This document shows, piece after piece, positions 21,371-31,421 of a stretch of DNA of 64,000 bases; position 1 is the first letter of the stretch, and each line of letters starts with the position of its first letter. The stretch is from Alternaria dauci (taxonomy: Eukaryota; Ascomycota; Dothideomycetes; Pleosporales; Pleosporaceae): positions 2,604,001-2,668,000 of the forward strand of contig NC_091277.1 of assembly GCF_042100115.1 (NCBI RefSeq). The letters are read 5' to 3'. The translations under genes were made by a program, and so were the position numbers. A model generated the notes under the pieces. That model did not search any database. It was not told where the DNA came from and worked only from the letters and a program-made list of their open reading frames with translations.

Positions 21371-22606
21371 TCACTGAGGCTTCAACCACTCTGCGACCTT
21401 TGCCTTCAACGCCTCTGCAGCCGGCCATCCATGCCCCAGCCGCCGGCAAAATGAACGCACATCGACGCGTCTAAACTCGGGCTTCTCGTGCAACAGCGTC
21501 TCCACAACATTGATCCACTGAGCATCCTTGTCCAGTGCAGCCAAGACTAGTTGGTACATGGGTGACTTGCGCGTGTACTTCGCGTCGGAAGATTCGCAAA
21601 ACTCGCCCATAGCTTGGGCATATACTTCCCGGTAGCGATTTAGCGACCAGGACAGATGCGGCAGCCGCGATATGTTGTATTCCGGAAGCCAGTCGCGTCG
21701 GAGAAATGTCGGCATCGATGCATAACCAAGGCAATGTGGCACGGCTGCGCAACCATCCCAGTCGATTATGCCAGTTACGTTGCCATCGTCGTCTACTAGG
21801 ATGTTTTGAAGATCGAGGTCGTCGTGCCGAAGGACGAATGTCTCGCGTATTGGTACGCCATTGCTATCGCTTTTGGTTGGAGTTGGCTCACTACGCGGTG
21901 GGTCTGTTATCGCAAACGGAGCAGAGGACATGACGATTCTCATCACTATCCAAACACCAATCTTCGCCATGTCGGGGGTACCAGAAGACGAACCGCGCTC
22001 CGCACTATTTACCCTGTCTATGCCAGCGGTGAAGAAGGCCTCGCTGGTATCGAACGATCCCTCAGACGTAAGCTTGTCCATGACAGACTTTGTATGCCAT
22101 CGCCAAACCGGACCAACGTAACTTGGCTGCTTATCTTTGGGGTCGAAGAAGACAGGCATACCTGTATATTCGAACTCCAGCGGCGCAAGTTCGCTCATAG
22201 CTCGCGCAAGGGAGCGCAGGAACGTAATGCGCTTCTGCTCCAACTCCGGTGGAGGGTCGTAGGCGTTGAGGTGTATTTCTGCACCGATTTTTGTCTTGTA
22301 GGGCCGGCCAATCCACATGTCGGTTGCAGAAACGCCCTCCATCTTCTTCATGAGAATGTATGGTGCGCCTATTGCATTTTCGAGACTTCCATCGTACGCG
22401 ATAACCTCTGGTACTGGGCAGTTTGTGTGATGCCTGATGTGTTGCATCAGCTGAGCGTCACTCTTTAAAGCCATTTCATCGTTGATCTGCCATTCACCCC
22501 ACGTGCCATGTGCAGGAATCTTGGGAACGTACTCCTGCGCAAATTCGTGGCCGCCATGGATGATCAAGAACACTGCACGGTGGAAAGACCCTTCTATTCG
22601 TTGCAT
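21371..22606 (-). CDS. APH/choline-kinase-like phosphotransferase, 5' end uncertain
   Basis: The protein shows the aminoglycoside phosphotransferase (APH) catalytic core: the LRHDDLDLQNILV catalytic loop (Brenner-type HxDxxxxN) and the IIDWDG metal-binding motif, preceded by an ILMKKMEGV hinge-like block. The first ATG in frame is at 22,606, giving 411 residues. The coding-like frame continues upstream without ATG to about 22,762 (segment with YYTKNDCIGRRHFKDIQG), where it meets a stop and AT-rich sequence. Either a 5' exon is missing from my model or the 5' end was cut by the neighbouring repeat. Fungal APH-like proteins are numerous and rarely assigned a substrate; small-molecule phosphorylation is a guess. 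Confidence 0.7.
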   Translation of the reverse strand: MQRIEGSFHRAVFLIIHGGHEFAQEYVPKIPAHGTWGEWQINDEMALKSDAQLMQHIRHHTNCPVPEVIAYDGSLENAIGAPYILMKKMEGVSATDMWIGRPYKTKIGAEIHLNAYDPPPELEQKRITFLRSLARAMSELAPLEFEYTGMPVFFDPKDKQPSYVGPVWRWHTKSVMDKLTSEGSFDTSEAFFTAGIDRVNSAERGSSSGTPDMAKIGVWIVMRIVMSSAPFAITDPPRSEPTPTKSDSNGVPIRETFVLRHDDLDLQNILVDDDGNVTGIIDWDGCAAVPHCLGYASMPTFLRRDWLPEYNISRLPHLSWSLNRYREVYAQAMGEFCESSDAKYTRKSPMYQLVLAALDKDAQWINVVETLLHEKPEFRRVDVRSFCRRLGHGWPAAEALKAKVAEWLKPQ

Positions 22607-22762
22607 CACGCGACAGCTGGTAAATAGAAGGTCTTCTTCTAGATCAACAATATGCAACACCAAGCGTTCTAGAGCGGTGCGAGATATACCTTGAATGTCT
22701 TTAAAATGCCGACGGCCTATACAATCGTTCTTAGTGTAGTAGGGAGTTGCGGTTACTCTTAG

Positions 22763-22900
22763 TTAAGAACGTTTCTAAGAGTAAGAGTATAACGGTAATA
22801 TATAAGCCCTTTAAGGCTGCGAGCTCTGCTAGATTAAAATCTAGTATAATCTTAAGATTTGCTAAATCCTTAAGCATCTAAAATCCCTATGCAGCCTTCC
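22763..22900. repeat. Short AT-rich, RIP-like patch
   Basis: The sequence is abruptly rich in TTAAG, CTAGA and TATAA words compared with both flanks, in the style of the large island at 26.3-31.4 kb. It begins just where the upstream frame of the kinase-like gene ends. Probably an old repeat insertion. Confidence 0.4.
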
Positions 22901-23573
22901 TAGCATAATAGAGAGGCATTTGAAGGTTATTATCCACTGTGAACGGGTGACGCAGAAGGCGTGTGAGTTTTCTAAAGTTAGAAAATGTACTTCGTTTCTC
23001 TGTTTAGTGAAGGAGTAAGGTGTACGGTGTGTTCCTTAGCAATCCACACCGTTGCCACCTACGAAATCGCCCGTTGACATGAAGTAGATCAAGGGGAAGC
23101 TTAGTATCGACATCAATATCTAAACAGACTTCTTTCGAATTTCGGACCACTTCCGAGACGATGTTGTGGAGTACATGCTGGGGTAGGCTAAGCAGGGTAC
23201 GAGGTGTTCGATGCACTACAGCAAGCCGCCGTCCGCTGTCTTCAGCGATGAAGCCATAGTTTTGATCAGAATCGGGCCTGAACTCGAGGCGCTACCGAAA
23301 ACACGTCACCCTGTTCAGGACTATATCTCCACCGGAACCATCGTAGTTGATGACGACTGCGCTTGCCAACCTTCCATATGCCTTGAGCTACAGCCGGCCT
23401 TCGAGGGGAGAACGCAGGATAATAATCTTCCTAGGAGCTTCTGCAAAAATTTCATTCCTGAGGGATCGATCGATGCTACGACTTGAGCCCATGAAAATTG
23501 TATTGTTCGAGTAGAAGGCTAATGCCGCATTCCAGTAGAGGTGCGTTAAGTACATGGATATAGTAGTGCACAC
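22901..23573 (-). pseudogene. Fragments resembling fungal F-box-like proteins
   Basis: Minus-strand stretches read like pieces of typical fungal F-box-type proteins: AALAFYSNNTIFMG in 23,388-23,573 and SLPQHVLHNIVSEVV with LPLDLLHVNGRFRR in 23,004-23,216. A further coding-like block (KLTRLLRHPFTVDNN) lies near 22,925-22,970. The pieces are in different frames and in an order opposite to that expected for one gene, so this is most likely a rearranged remnant. Weak evidence. Confidence 0.25.
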
Positions 23574-23587
23574 ACTTAGTATGTTGA

Positions 23588-26206
23588 TTAAGCTGCCTCT
23601 TCTCTCCCTTCACCCAATTCACTACTTAGCCGAAAAGCCTCTGCAATGATGCGATTGAACTTTTCAAACGAAATGCTGATAGTAATGGGCAGCCGAGCGA
23701 AATATCCAAGGGCCGAGCCCATGTATCGCAGGAGAATGGATCGGTCCGGCACCATTCTTAGTAGACTTGCTGAAGTGCAGAAAGCTAGTATTGTTGTCCT
23801 TACAATGTCCCTGTCATGTGTTAAAAAGGAAACCATCGGCGTTCGTTGAGCGTCAGGCAGGGGTTATTTCACACAGACGCAGAGTGAAACCGGCTCACTG
23901 AAGATACGCGAAATTCATACCAGTTAGCTGCCATGACAACGTTGTCGATATCATTTAGCAGTCTTAAAATGTCCTGCGCCTCGTTGAGGATAGGGAGCAG
24001 CGCATTCTTAAACCGCGTAGTATCTGCGGGCTGCAGTAGCTCTTTTGCGTAGATGCAAAGAAGTAGCTCAAACGACTGAATGCTTGTGGACAGTTTGCCG
24101 AGTGCCTTCATGTGACATTCTGAAACAGTGGAGACTTTCCAGGCCTGGAGGAGCCGCACGCATTCGTCAATCTCGCCCGTTTGTTGTCTATTGTGCGCCT
24201 CCCTGCCATGCAGTTTCTGTATTGTGTGCGAACACAGGCGTGCAAAGAGGCATTGCGTGACCAACTCGTTGTTTTGGAAACCCGAGTTATTGTCTTGCGT
24301 GGGAAGCATGTGGTCGATGTGACTATCCGGGAGTACCTGTTCGAGATTCCTGCGTCAGTTTTGTCGCATTTCCAGGCAACAGCGGGAACACCGCTATGAA
24401 CAATCAAGCACATGGGCATGCTTGATCCCTATTCAAGTACATCTCATTCCTAATCAAGGATATGCTCACTTAAATAGGGATTGAGCATTCCCATCTACTT
24501 GTTTGTTGACAACGCTGGCTAGAAGACGTACCGAGAATTGGCCCGTACACATGCTGTGGCGCTTTTCAACCACGTAAAGGAGCCAAAAGCCTTCTGTAAG
24601 CTGCATTTCGTGTTGCGAGTCTCGGCACAGTGCGCGAAGTGCGCGCCTACTGTTCAGTCGGAGAGCCTGGGCATGAACTGTACACTCGTTCAAGTACCGT
24701 GGTACCTCTCCCGGGGCCCACTGTATTGCATAGATAAGCTACGGTTGAATTTTAGTACAAGCGGAATCAGAAGTGACAATGTCTGTTGAATAGCTTACTA
24801 GGGTTAGAATAATCTAAGATAGGTTTTAATTAGTCTCGGCGTTTCATGCGGATTTTATTTGAGTTCATATTACCTTGAATGTGGTGGTCGTATACTTTTT
24901 TCCTAATTTTCGCGGGAGCATTTTGGCAGCCATGTCGAAATACCGTCCAGCAAGCGTTGGATCGGTGCTCTTGTTGGAATTCTGCACACGTTCTTGCTTG
25001 GCCCCAGTTGCAATGGCTGCATACACCAAGGCAATGGATGCGGCGTCGTGTGTTTTGTTAATCACTACATCATCGAATAGACGCAAAAGTGTGTCTCGGT
25101 CAACGTATCTCGCTCCCCTAAGGTCAACGATTTAGCGCCTGGATTCTGTGAGGTTTATTGCCAGCTTACATGTATGGATGTTGGAAAAAAGCTTGAGTTT
25201 GTTGTCAGTGGAATGGCCACAGACAAAGCTTCATCTTCAGGACATACTCATGAGACATGATCGAAGTAGACTTGGGCGATCTTCCTGCTCCGTTCTTGCG
25301 TCGGTCATGCGATAGTTGCTATATGGGAAGTTAATTTGAGAAATGATTTCCTGGATGCCTGTGTTCATTAGCTCGGATATTGGGTATTGCGTCGAGCTAA
25401 AAGTGTTGATAGAAGATACGAGTGTTGCTCCAGCGAAGTCGACTACGTCGAAGTCTGCCGGTAATGTCAGAGTGGTAAGCTGGAGGCTATTGCATGGTTT
25501 CAACTTGCCCTGATAGAGCTCTGTAACCCGACGTTGCAACTCTGACTTATCTTGTATATTGGGATATTCGGACGGAATAGGGGAGAATCCCATCGTGCTG
25601 ACATTTTCGAACATGATCTGAGAGAGATCATAGAGAACAGGTATGTTGCTTTCTTGGCCATCCTCGTTTAGCAACGAGCCAGAAATATCAAGGCTGTCAA
25701 ATTGATGCGAGCCTGCAGAAGTAGAGGTCCATGATCCGTCTAGATCAAACGTGATTGGGGATGGCCAAATCACTTCCTGGTCGCTCCTCTGGCTCTCTGA
25801 TTGGCTGATCGACATCTTCGGACTTTCATAGGCCGTTGCAGATTCCCTCGCGGTTGATGTTGAATCACGCCCTCGAGTGTGGCTTTGCTCATAAGCCGCG
25901 GCCTTCTCTGGGCTATACTCATATTTACTGGGCCTTCCACGTTTCTTCCGGGGGGGATAATTACAGGTGCTGCCGTTGGCCGGTGAGTGAGTTAGAGACG
26001 AGATGTAGGCTGTAGGGGTCATGACTTGCCTGGCATTTATTGCATCTTGGCTCGCCTCCATCACCTGGTATTGCTTTTCAGCATGCAACAGAGAACGGGG
26101 CCAATTTAGTGGTTGCTCTAAATGATAACGTACACTTTAGTTTACGACTCTTGCACACCTCGCAAGCCCCAGGTCGGCGTTTGTAACTTCGCATTCCCGT
26201 CGTCAT
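23588..26206 (-). CDS. Zn2Cys6 fungal transcription factor, DNA-binding region possibly damaged
   Basis: Multi-exon gene on the minus strand. Exon 1 (26206-26134) starts a zinc cluster (RRPGACEVCKSRKLK). Exon 2 (26073-26030) gives PRCNKCQ. Exon 3 (25980-25248) begins ANGSTCNYPPRKKRGRPSKY, the end of the cluster and a basic linker. A 22-base micro-exon near 25,150-25,200 (TFFQHPY) joins 25,086-24,865, and the chain continues through blocks at 24,466-24,693, 23,869-24,309 and 23,588-23,836, which form a fungal-type regulatory middle region (LTEGFWLLYVVEKRH). Two oddities: the exon 1/2 junction yields Ser where the third zinc Cys is expected, and the intron 2 ends are GC and CG, not GT and AG. 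It lies beside the NRPS across the AT-rich island, so it may be, or may have been, the pathway regulator. Exon ends in the C-terminal half are approximate. Confidence 0.7.
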
Positions 26207-27179
26207 AATTGCATAATACAGCCAAAGCTAATAGAGTGTTATGGAACGGGTCCGAAGAGGGTAGGATCTCTTTGGTGTCAAATAGTATTGTGTTCCTTAA
26301 GGAAGGTAGAAGGGTAAGAGGGGAAGTCTCTCTATATATATCTGTTCTCTGTCCGTGCCCGTTTTAGGTTCTTAGATAAGCAAAGCCTAATCTATAATAT
26401 ACCCTCTAATATACCTCTCCTGCTATTGTTTAGTAATATCTGATATCGTGTTGTATTTTAGGGTAAGGCGACTTAGGTCTACGTTAGGTTTCTTATATCT
26501 TTATTATAGGTTCTACGTCGCGTAGTGTATTTTTCTACAGTTCTACTATATTAGGCGCGTTACGGTGTTCCGTGTGTTCCGGAGTGTTACCGTATTAGGG
26601 TAGTATATTACGTTAGAGCTTAGCTAACCTTAAGATTAAACTCTATTAACACTACAGTATCCGTGCACTTAATGCCCGCCGTTAGTTAATACCCGCTACC
26701 CTACTATAATAACAAACCTTAAACACATTATAACTCTACTAATATAAACCTAATTTAAGAAGTAATTAAAGAAATTAAATTATATAAGCTAGGAGATTAT
26801 TTTATATATATAGAAGTTATATAATAATATAATATTAATTAATATATACTTACTTAAAGACACTAAGGCGTAACTAGCCTATATAGGCTTCCCTATTAAT
26901 CTCTATACCTATAACTTAAAATTAAACTTAGAGACTACTATAAGATACTTACTAAATAATATTTACTACCTTTAAGGCTTATAATATAATAATTTACTTC
27001 TAGTTTAGCTAAAAAAGATATTTTAGAAAGCTAAGTTACCTAGTTCCTCTATTAATAATTAGATTATCTAATCTCTTACTAGAATAATAGTTTAACTAAA
27101 TAATAAGTAAAAGTAAATTTAGCTACTAAGTATAACTTATACTTTAAGCTTTTATATTAAAAGATAGAAGAGTATAATA

Positions 27180-27960
27180 TCTTACTAACCTATATATTTA
27201 ATATAAATAAAAAGAGGTTTTAACTTAAAAAGATTAGTAGAATAAAGTATATCTTCTCTAAGGTATATTAGGATAAAAAGAGGGTATACTAACTACTTAA
27301 GGATAGTTTAAGTAAGTAAATTACTATTATAGCTTATATTTATTTAGATAGTAAACCTCTAAGTCTTATACTTATCTTTTAGGGAGCTAATAGAGCTATT
27401 TAATTAAACTAGGTTAAAGCTATATTAGAAGGGGAGTACTTAGTCTTTATAACCTTATCCCCCTCTAGCTAAAGTAATAATAATATTAGATTAGCTTAGC
27501 TTAAGAAGGTATTTAAATAATAGACTAAATAATATACTTTAATTAAGTATTAATTACTACTCTTTAATAGCTATAAATCCTATATAACTATAGAGTTTAT
27601 TAAGTATTACTATAAGTAAAAGATTTTATTAGCTATACTACCTCCTTATACTACTTATACGCTTTAACTACTTAATATTTATATATTTAAACCTTTATTA
27701 AATACTTACTTAACTTAATTAGTTAAGTACTTCTAAGATAGCTAGGGGTTACTTAATTTAACTAAAGGAGATTTCTTCCTACTCTTCTAGAAGTCTTAGG
27801 GCTCTATATTTAAACCTTAACTTATCTAGAGGTTATTTAAAGCTACTAGTATATACTTACCTAACTTAGATATTATACTCTAGAAGTTTACTAAGGAAGC
27901 TTTAGATTCTAATAGTAGTAACTTAGTACTATTAGGGAGTAATTAGCTTAAGCTTAAGTT
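27180..27960 (+). mobile_element. Relic of a Fot1/pogo-type DDE transposase
   Basis: In one plus-strand frame, many TAA/TAG codons can be read as mutated Gln/Trp codons and the skeleton of a Fot1/Tigger transposase appears: an Asn-x-Asp/Asn-Lys-Lys-x-Phe block near 27,197-27,220 (normally NxDEKGF), the ILLAILPPYTTYTLQLL-like block near 27,620-27,670, and GDFFLLF near 27,766-27,786 followed by SIYPPNPD-like residues near 27,850-27,880. The order and spacing match the DDE domain of fungal pogo-class elements. Termini and target-site duplication were not identified, so the true element is longer than the span given. Confidence 0.6.
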
Positions 27961-28580
27961 AATTATATATTAAGAAGTAAAAGACTAAAGTAGTAAAAGT
28001 ATAAAACCGCATTAATAAAGTTTATACTATATCTTAGCTTAAAATTAAATCCTTTATAATAAGATATAAGGCCTTAAGAAGTCTCTTTCTATTTAAGAGA
28101 GCTATCTAAAGAAGTTATATACCCTCTAGCTTAATAAGGATAATAAGTATAATAAGGGAGCTATTTTATAGTTACCTAAAAGGATATAATAAGCTTAGGA
28201 TTATTAAGATATAATAATAATAAACTAAGCTTAAAAAGCTTTAAAAAGCTAAGTAAGCTAAGATTAAGAAGGTAGCTTATAATTACTAGCTTTAACTTAC
28301 CCCCTTAGGCCTTAAGGATAAGGCCTATAGTATTATCTTATATTATATTATTAAGAAATTCTAAAACTAAGCTTAAACTATCTTAGTATATCTAGAAGTC
28401 TCTTTTTACCTATAATACCTTTCTATCTACTCTACCTATATTATACTATATATATACCTATATCCTAGATTCTTATTAACCTTAACTAGCCTTATAGAAT
28501 AGCTATACTACTTTAATATCCCTATTATTATTATAACTACTACTAATACTACCTAAAGATTAAGCTCTATTACCTTATAA

Positions 28581-28673
28581 TAATTATAGTAATTATAGTT
28601 ATAATTATAATTATAGTTATAGTTATAGTTATAGTTATAGTTATAGTTATAGCTATAGTTATAATTATAATTA
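28581..28673. repeat. Simple repeat, TTATAG units
   Basis: More than ten near-perfect copies of the hexamer TTATAG/TTATAA in direct order inside the AT-rich island. Microsatellite-like; probably expanded after RIP. Confidence 0.8.
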
Positions 28674-30184
28674 AAATTCCCTCGAAGTATCTATAGAGCT
28701 TATATATTAGTAGTAGTACCCTTATATATTACTACCTTAGCTACCGTAGCTATTAAAGCTATTATAGCTATTATAGCTATACCTATTACTATTATATACC
28801 TAGATCCTATTATATTATATCCTAAGCCTTCTATATTATTAAATTAATTATCTACTACCTATACCTATCTTAGCTCCTTAATAATATCTATAATATATAT
28901 TAGCTAGTCCTTAAAGTCCCTATTATAGACCTCCTCTTAGTACCTATACTACTTATTAGTTATTATAGTACTAGTAATCTATATATTATATATCTACTAG
29001 ACTTATATATCCTAAAGAAGAGTAAATAAATTATTAGCTTTATTTATACCTTTACTAGCTAGTATAATAGTAGTACTTATATAGAGGACCTTAGTAATAA
29101 ACACTAGGTACTTATATATATAGTTAAATTCTTTTTTAGTAAACCTATATAATAAGATAAAGGATTAAATATAAGTCTAGAACTTATACTTAAAGTTACT
29201 TTTAAAAGAGTTAATTTTAATAATAACTTTATACTCGCTATACTACTTAATAGTAGCTACTATAGTTACTAAGAAGGTTACTAAGCCTTCTAAAACTAGG
29301 CGTTTTATACTTATAATAATATTATATATAATAACTTTTATATTAGAGATACTAAAGTTACTAGAGTTAGTATATATACTAAATATACTAGATATATTAA
29401 AGTATTAAAGCTAAGAAAAGAAAATTTAAGTAGTTACTTAAATATTTCTTTATTCTTAAGTATAATAGTTATAAGCCTAAATATAAGCTATAAACTATAA
29501 TTTAAAAACTCCTCTTCCCCCTAAACTCTTCTTCTCCTTAATATTACTATAACTTTCTAGAACTACTTAGAGTTTAGGGCTTTAGCTTTAACCTATTTAT
29601 TATTAAACTATATATAGCTATATATAGTAAAACTAAGTATTTAAGAAATATACCTTTATTATAATCTATTATAGTATCTTTTAATAGTATTATACTTACG
29701 TCTTTTTAGCTTTAGCCTTTATAGACTTTTTTTTTTATTATTATAGTACGTTTAGAGACTTTTTTAAGATAAAGCGCTAACTAAGTAACTATAGGCTTAT
29801 ATAAGCCTATATTTAGTATAGCTAGTACGTACGTAGGATATTATAAATACTAGACACTAAAGATATATAATAGTATTATACGTAGACTAGAGACTATAAG
29901 ACGTAACCTTCTAACTTATATACTATCCTTTACTATCCTTTACTATTTCTACCCTTTATAACTGCCGCCCCTTCCTAAGAATAACTAACTAGCTACCTAT
30001 AGTGTAGCTACTACTATCTAATAATTAGCTTTAGTTAGAAGAATATTAGTACTAGTACTATCTACGCCTTATTCTCTTATCCCTATAGTATCTATTTAAA
30101 TTCCCTCTCCTCAAGCCCAGGATATCGATCGTCAATCGCCCTCCTAACGTCACCCATTTGCTATCGCAGCCAGGTCTTAGTCTC

Positions 30185-30577
30185 CTAGCTTAATCCCTTT
30201 CCTAATACTAGGACAGCGAGATAGCCAACCACGAGGACTTTGCCGCCGCCAGTATTATCAATCCAGGCCTTGTGGATAACCTCCTCTACGTCCTTCAGCA
30301 TCCACATTCTGCTCTTCTTCACTATCTCCTCTACTTTAATATCGCTAACATCAGAGGCATTAATAACATCAACATTATCTGCTGTCTTAGTCTGCAAGAG
30401 GTAGCAGAACTTAGGTAATCGCTTATCCAACTCGTCGAGGACCGCTCTAGGCAGCTCCCGAGTGTATACAGGGCGGGCATATCGCGTACTTATGAATATA
30501 TTAATTAGCACCCGTCCAGCTAGGGTTTTTGGGCTAGGCCAGAAGACCTCCCAGATGAGGATAAAGAGGAAATACAT
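30185..30577 (-). CDS. Orphan ORF of normal composition inside the AT-rich island
   Basis: A 130-residue frame from the ATG at 30,577, in a roughly 490-base block that is not RIP-like. It contains WPSPKTLAGRVLINIF, a charged middle (ELPRAVLDELDKRLPK) and a C-terminus KVLVVGYLAVLVLGKGLS. No family recognised. The frame is open further upstream into the 20-base tandem repeat, but only with a TTG start. It may be the 3' part of a gene cut by repeats, or a recently arrived copy of a repeated gene that has escaped RIP. Expression is unknown. Confidence 0.35.
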   Translation of the reverse strand: MYFLFILIWEVFWPSPKTLAGRVLINIFISTRYARPVYTRELPRAVLDELDKRLPKFCYLLQTKTADNVDVINASDVSDIKVEEIVKKSRMWMLKDVEEVIHKAWIDNTGGGKVLVVGYLAVLVLGKGLS

Positions 30578-30590
30578 ATATTTATATACG

Positions 30591-30730
30591 GTACAATTTA
30601 ATTGTATACAGTGCAATTTAATTATATATAGTGCGATTTAATTATATATAGTGCGATTTAATTATATATAGTATGATTTAATTATATATAGTGCGATTTA
30701 ATCGTATAGAGCGCGATTTAATTATATATA
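30591..30730. repeat. Seven tandem copies of a 20-base AT-rich unit
   Basis: The unit GTGCGATTTAATTATATATA and close variants repeats seven times with an exact 20-base period. Variants differ mainly by C/T and G/A changes (GTGCAATTTA, GTATGATTTA, ATCGTATAGA). The array ends at GTAGGATACT. A minisatellite at the edge of the AT-rich island. Confidence 0.9.
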
Positions 30731-31421
30731 GTAGGATACTTAAAGTTAGTATTAGTATAAAGGTTAGAAGTAGCTAGGCTTTTATAAAAATGTATAAAAT
30801 TCTAGGTAAGCTTAATTATAGTAAAGATACTATATCCTCCTCCCTTTATAATACATTATAATTGTATCGCTAGCTAATGCTAGCAATCCCCGTTAGGCCT
30901 ACTAAGGTTCGATAGGTGTCTTTTTGGTTGCCTTTAGCAAATTTTTTTAACTTTAGTTTTCGCGCACAGACGTTAGAGCTTTACTACCCTAAAACACTAA
31001 TTAGTCTAGCGTTCGAACTGCGTTATTACTTTATCTTTTTTATTAACTTTTATAACTAGTAAGTAGAGGGACAGCTACTTTTTACTTTTTTAAAGTTCTA
31101 TTTTAATAATACCCCCCTACTTATAGGAAATAAAAAAATCATACTATTATAGCTTAATAGCGATTTATCTCTAGTCTACCTAAGAATAATACTACTATTT
31201 ACACTAATTATTATGTATCTAGTATCTTATAACCCTATTATTTAATAGTTAAGTCTTTTTATATTATATATTAAGGCTATTTAAGAATTCTATAGAGATT
31301 TGAATATTTTTATTAAAGAGTAAGAGAAAGATAGTAAGATAATAGTATATTCTTCCCTTAATAACTCTTTTATCTTTTTTCTATTACCTATAGTTTTTAG
31401 ATATCGAACATCTATTCCTTA

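Larger units (their letters stand above)
26300..31410. repeat. AT-rich island with RIP-like decay
   Basis: About 5 kb composed almost entirely of TA-rich words (TATA, TTAA, CTAG, TTATAG) with stop codons in all frames, against GC-balanced genes on both sides. This is the expected result of repeat-induced point mutation, a C-to-T process common in ascomycetes. A more normal block at about 30,100-30,590 splits it. It separates the transcription-factor gene from the NRPS and so forms one edge of the biosynthetic cluster. Confidence 0.85.

Noticed and set aside
21806..22468. 220-codon plus-strand frame
   Set aside because: Antisense of the APH-like gene, which has a catalytic loop and DWD motif in its own frame.
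25981..26088. Transcription factor starting at 26,088 within a longer open frame
   Set aside because: Its first 36 codons are an intron plus an out-of-frame reading of exon 2; the zinc-cluster start lies at 26,206 in another frame.
30591..30730. CRISPR-like array
   Set aside because: Units are directly adjacent without spacers and the genome is fungal; this is a tandem minisatellite.
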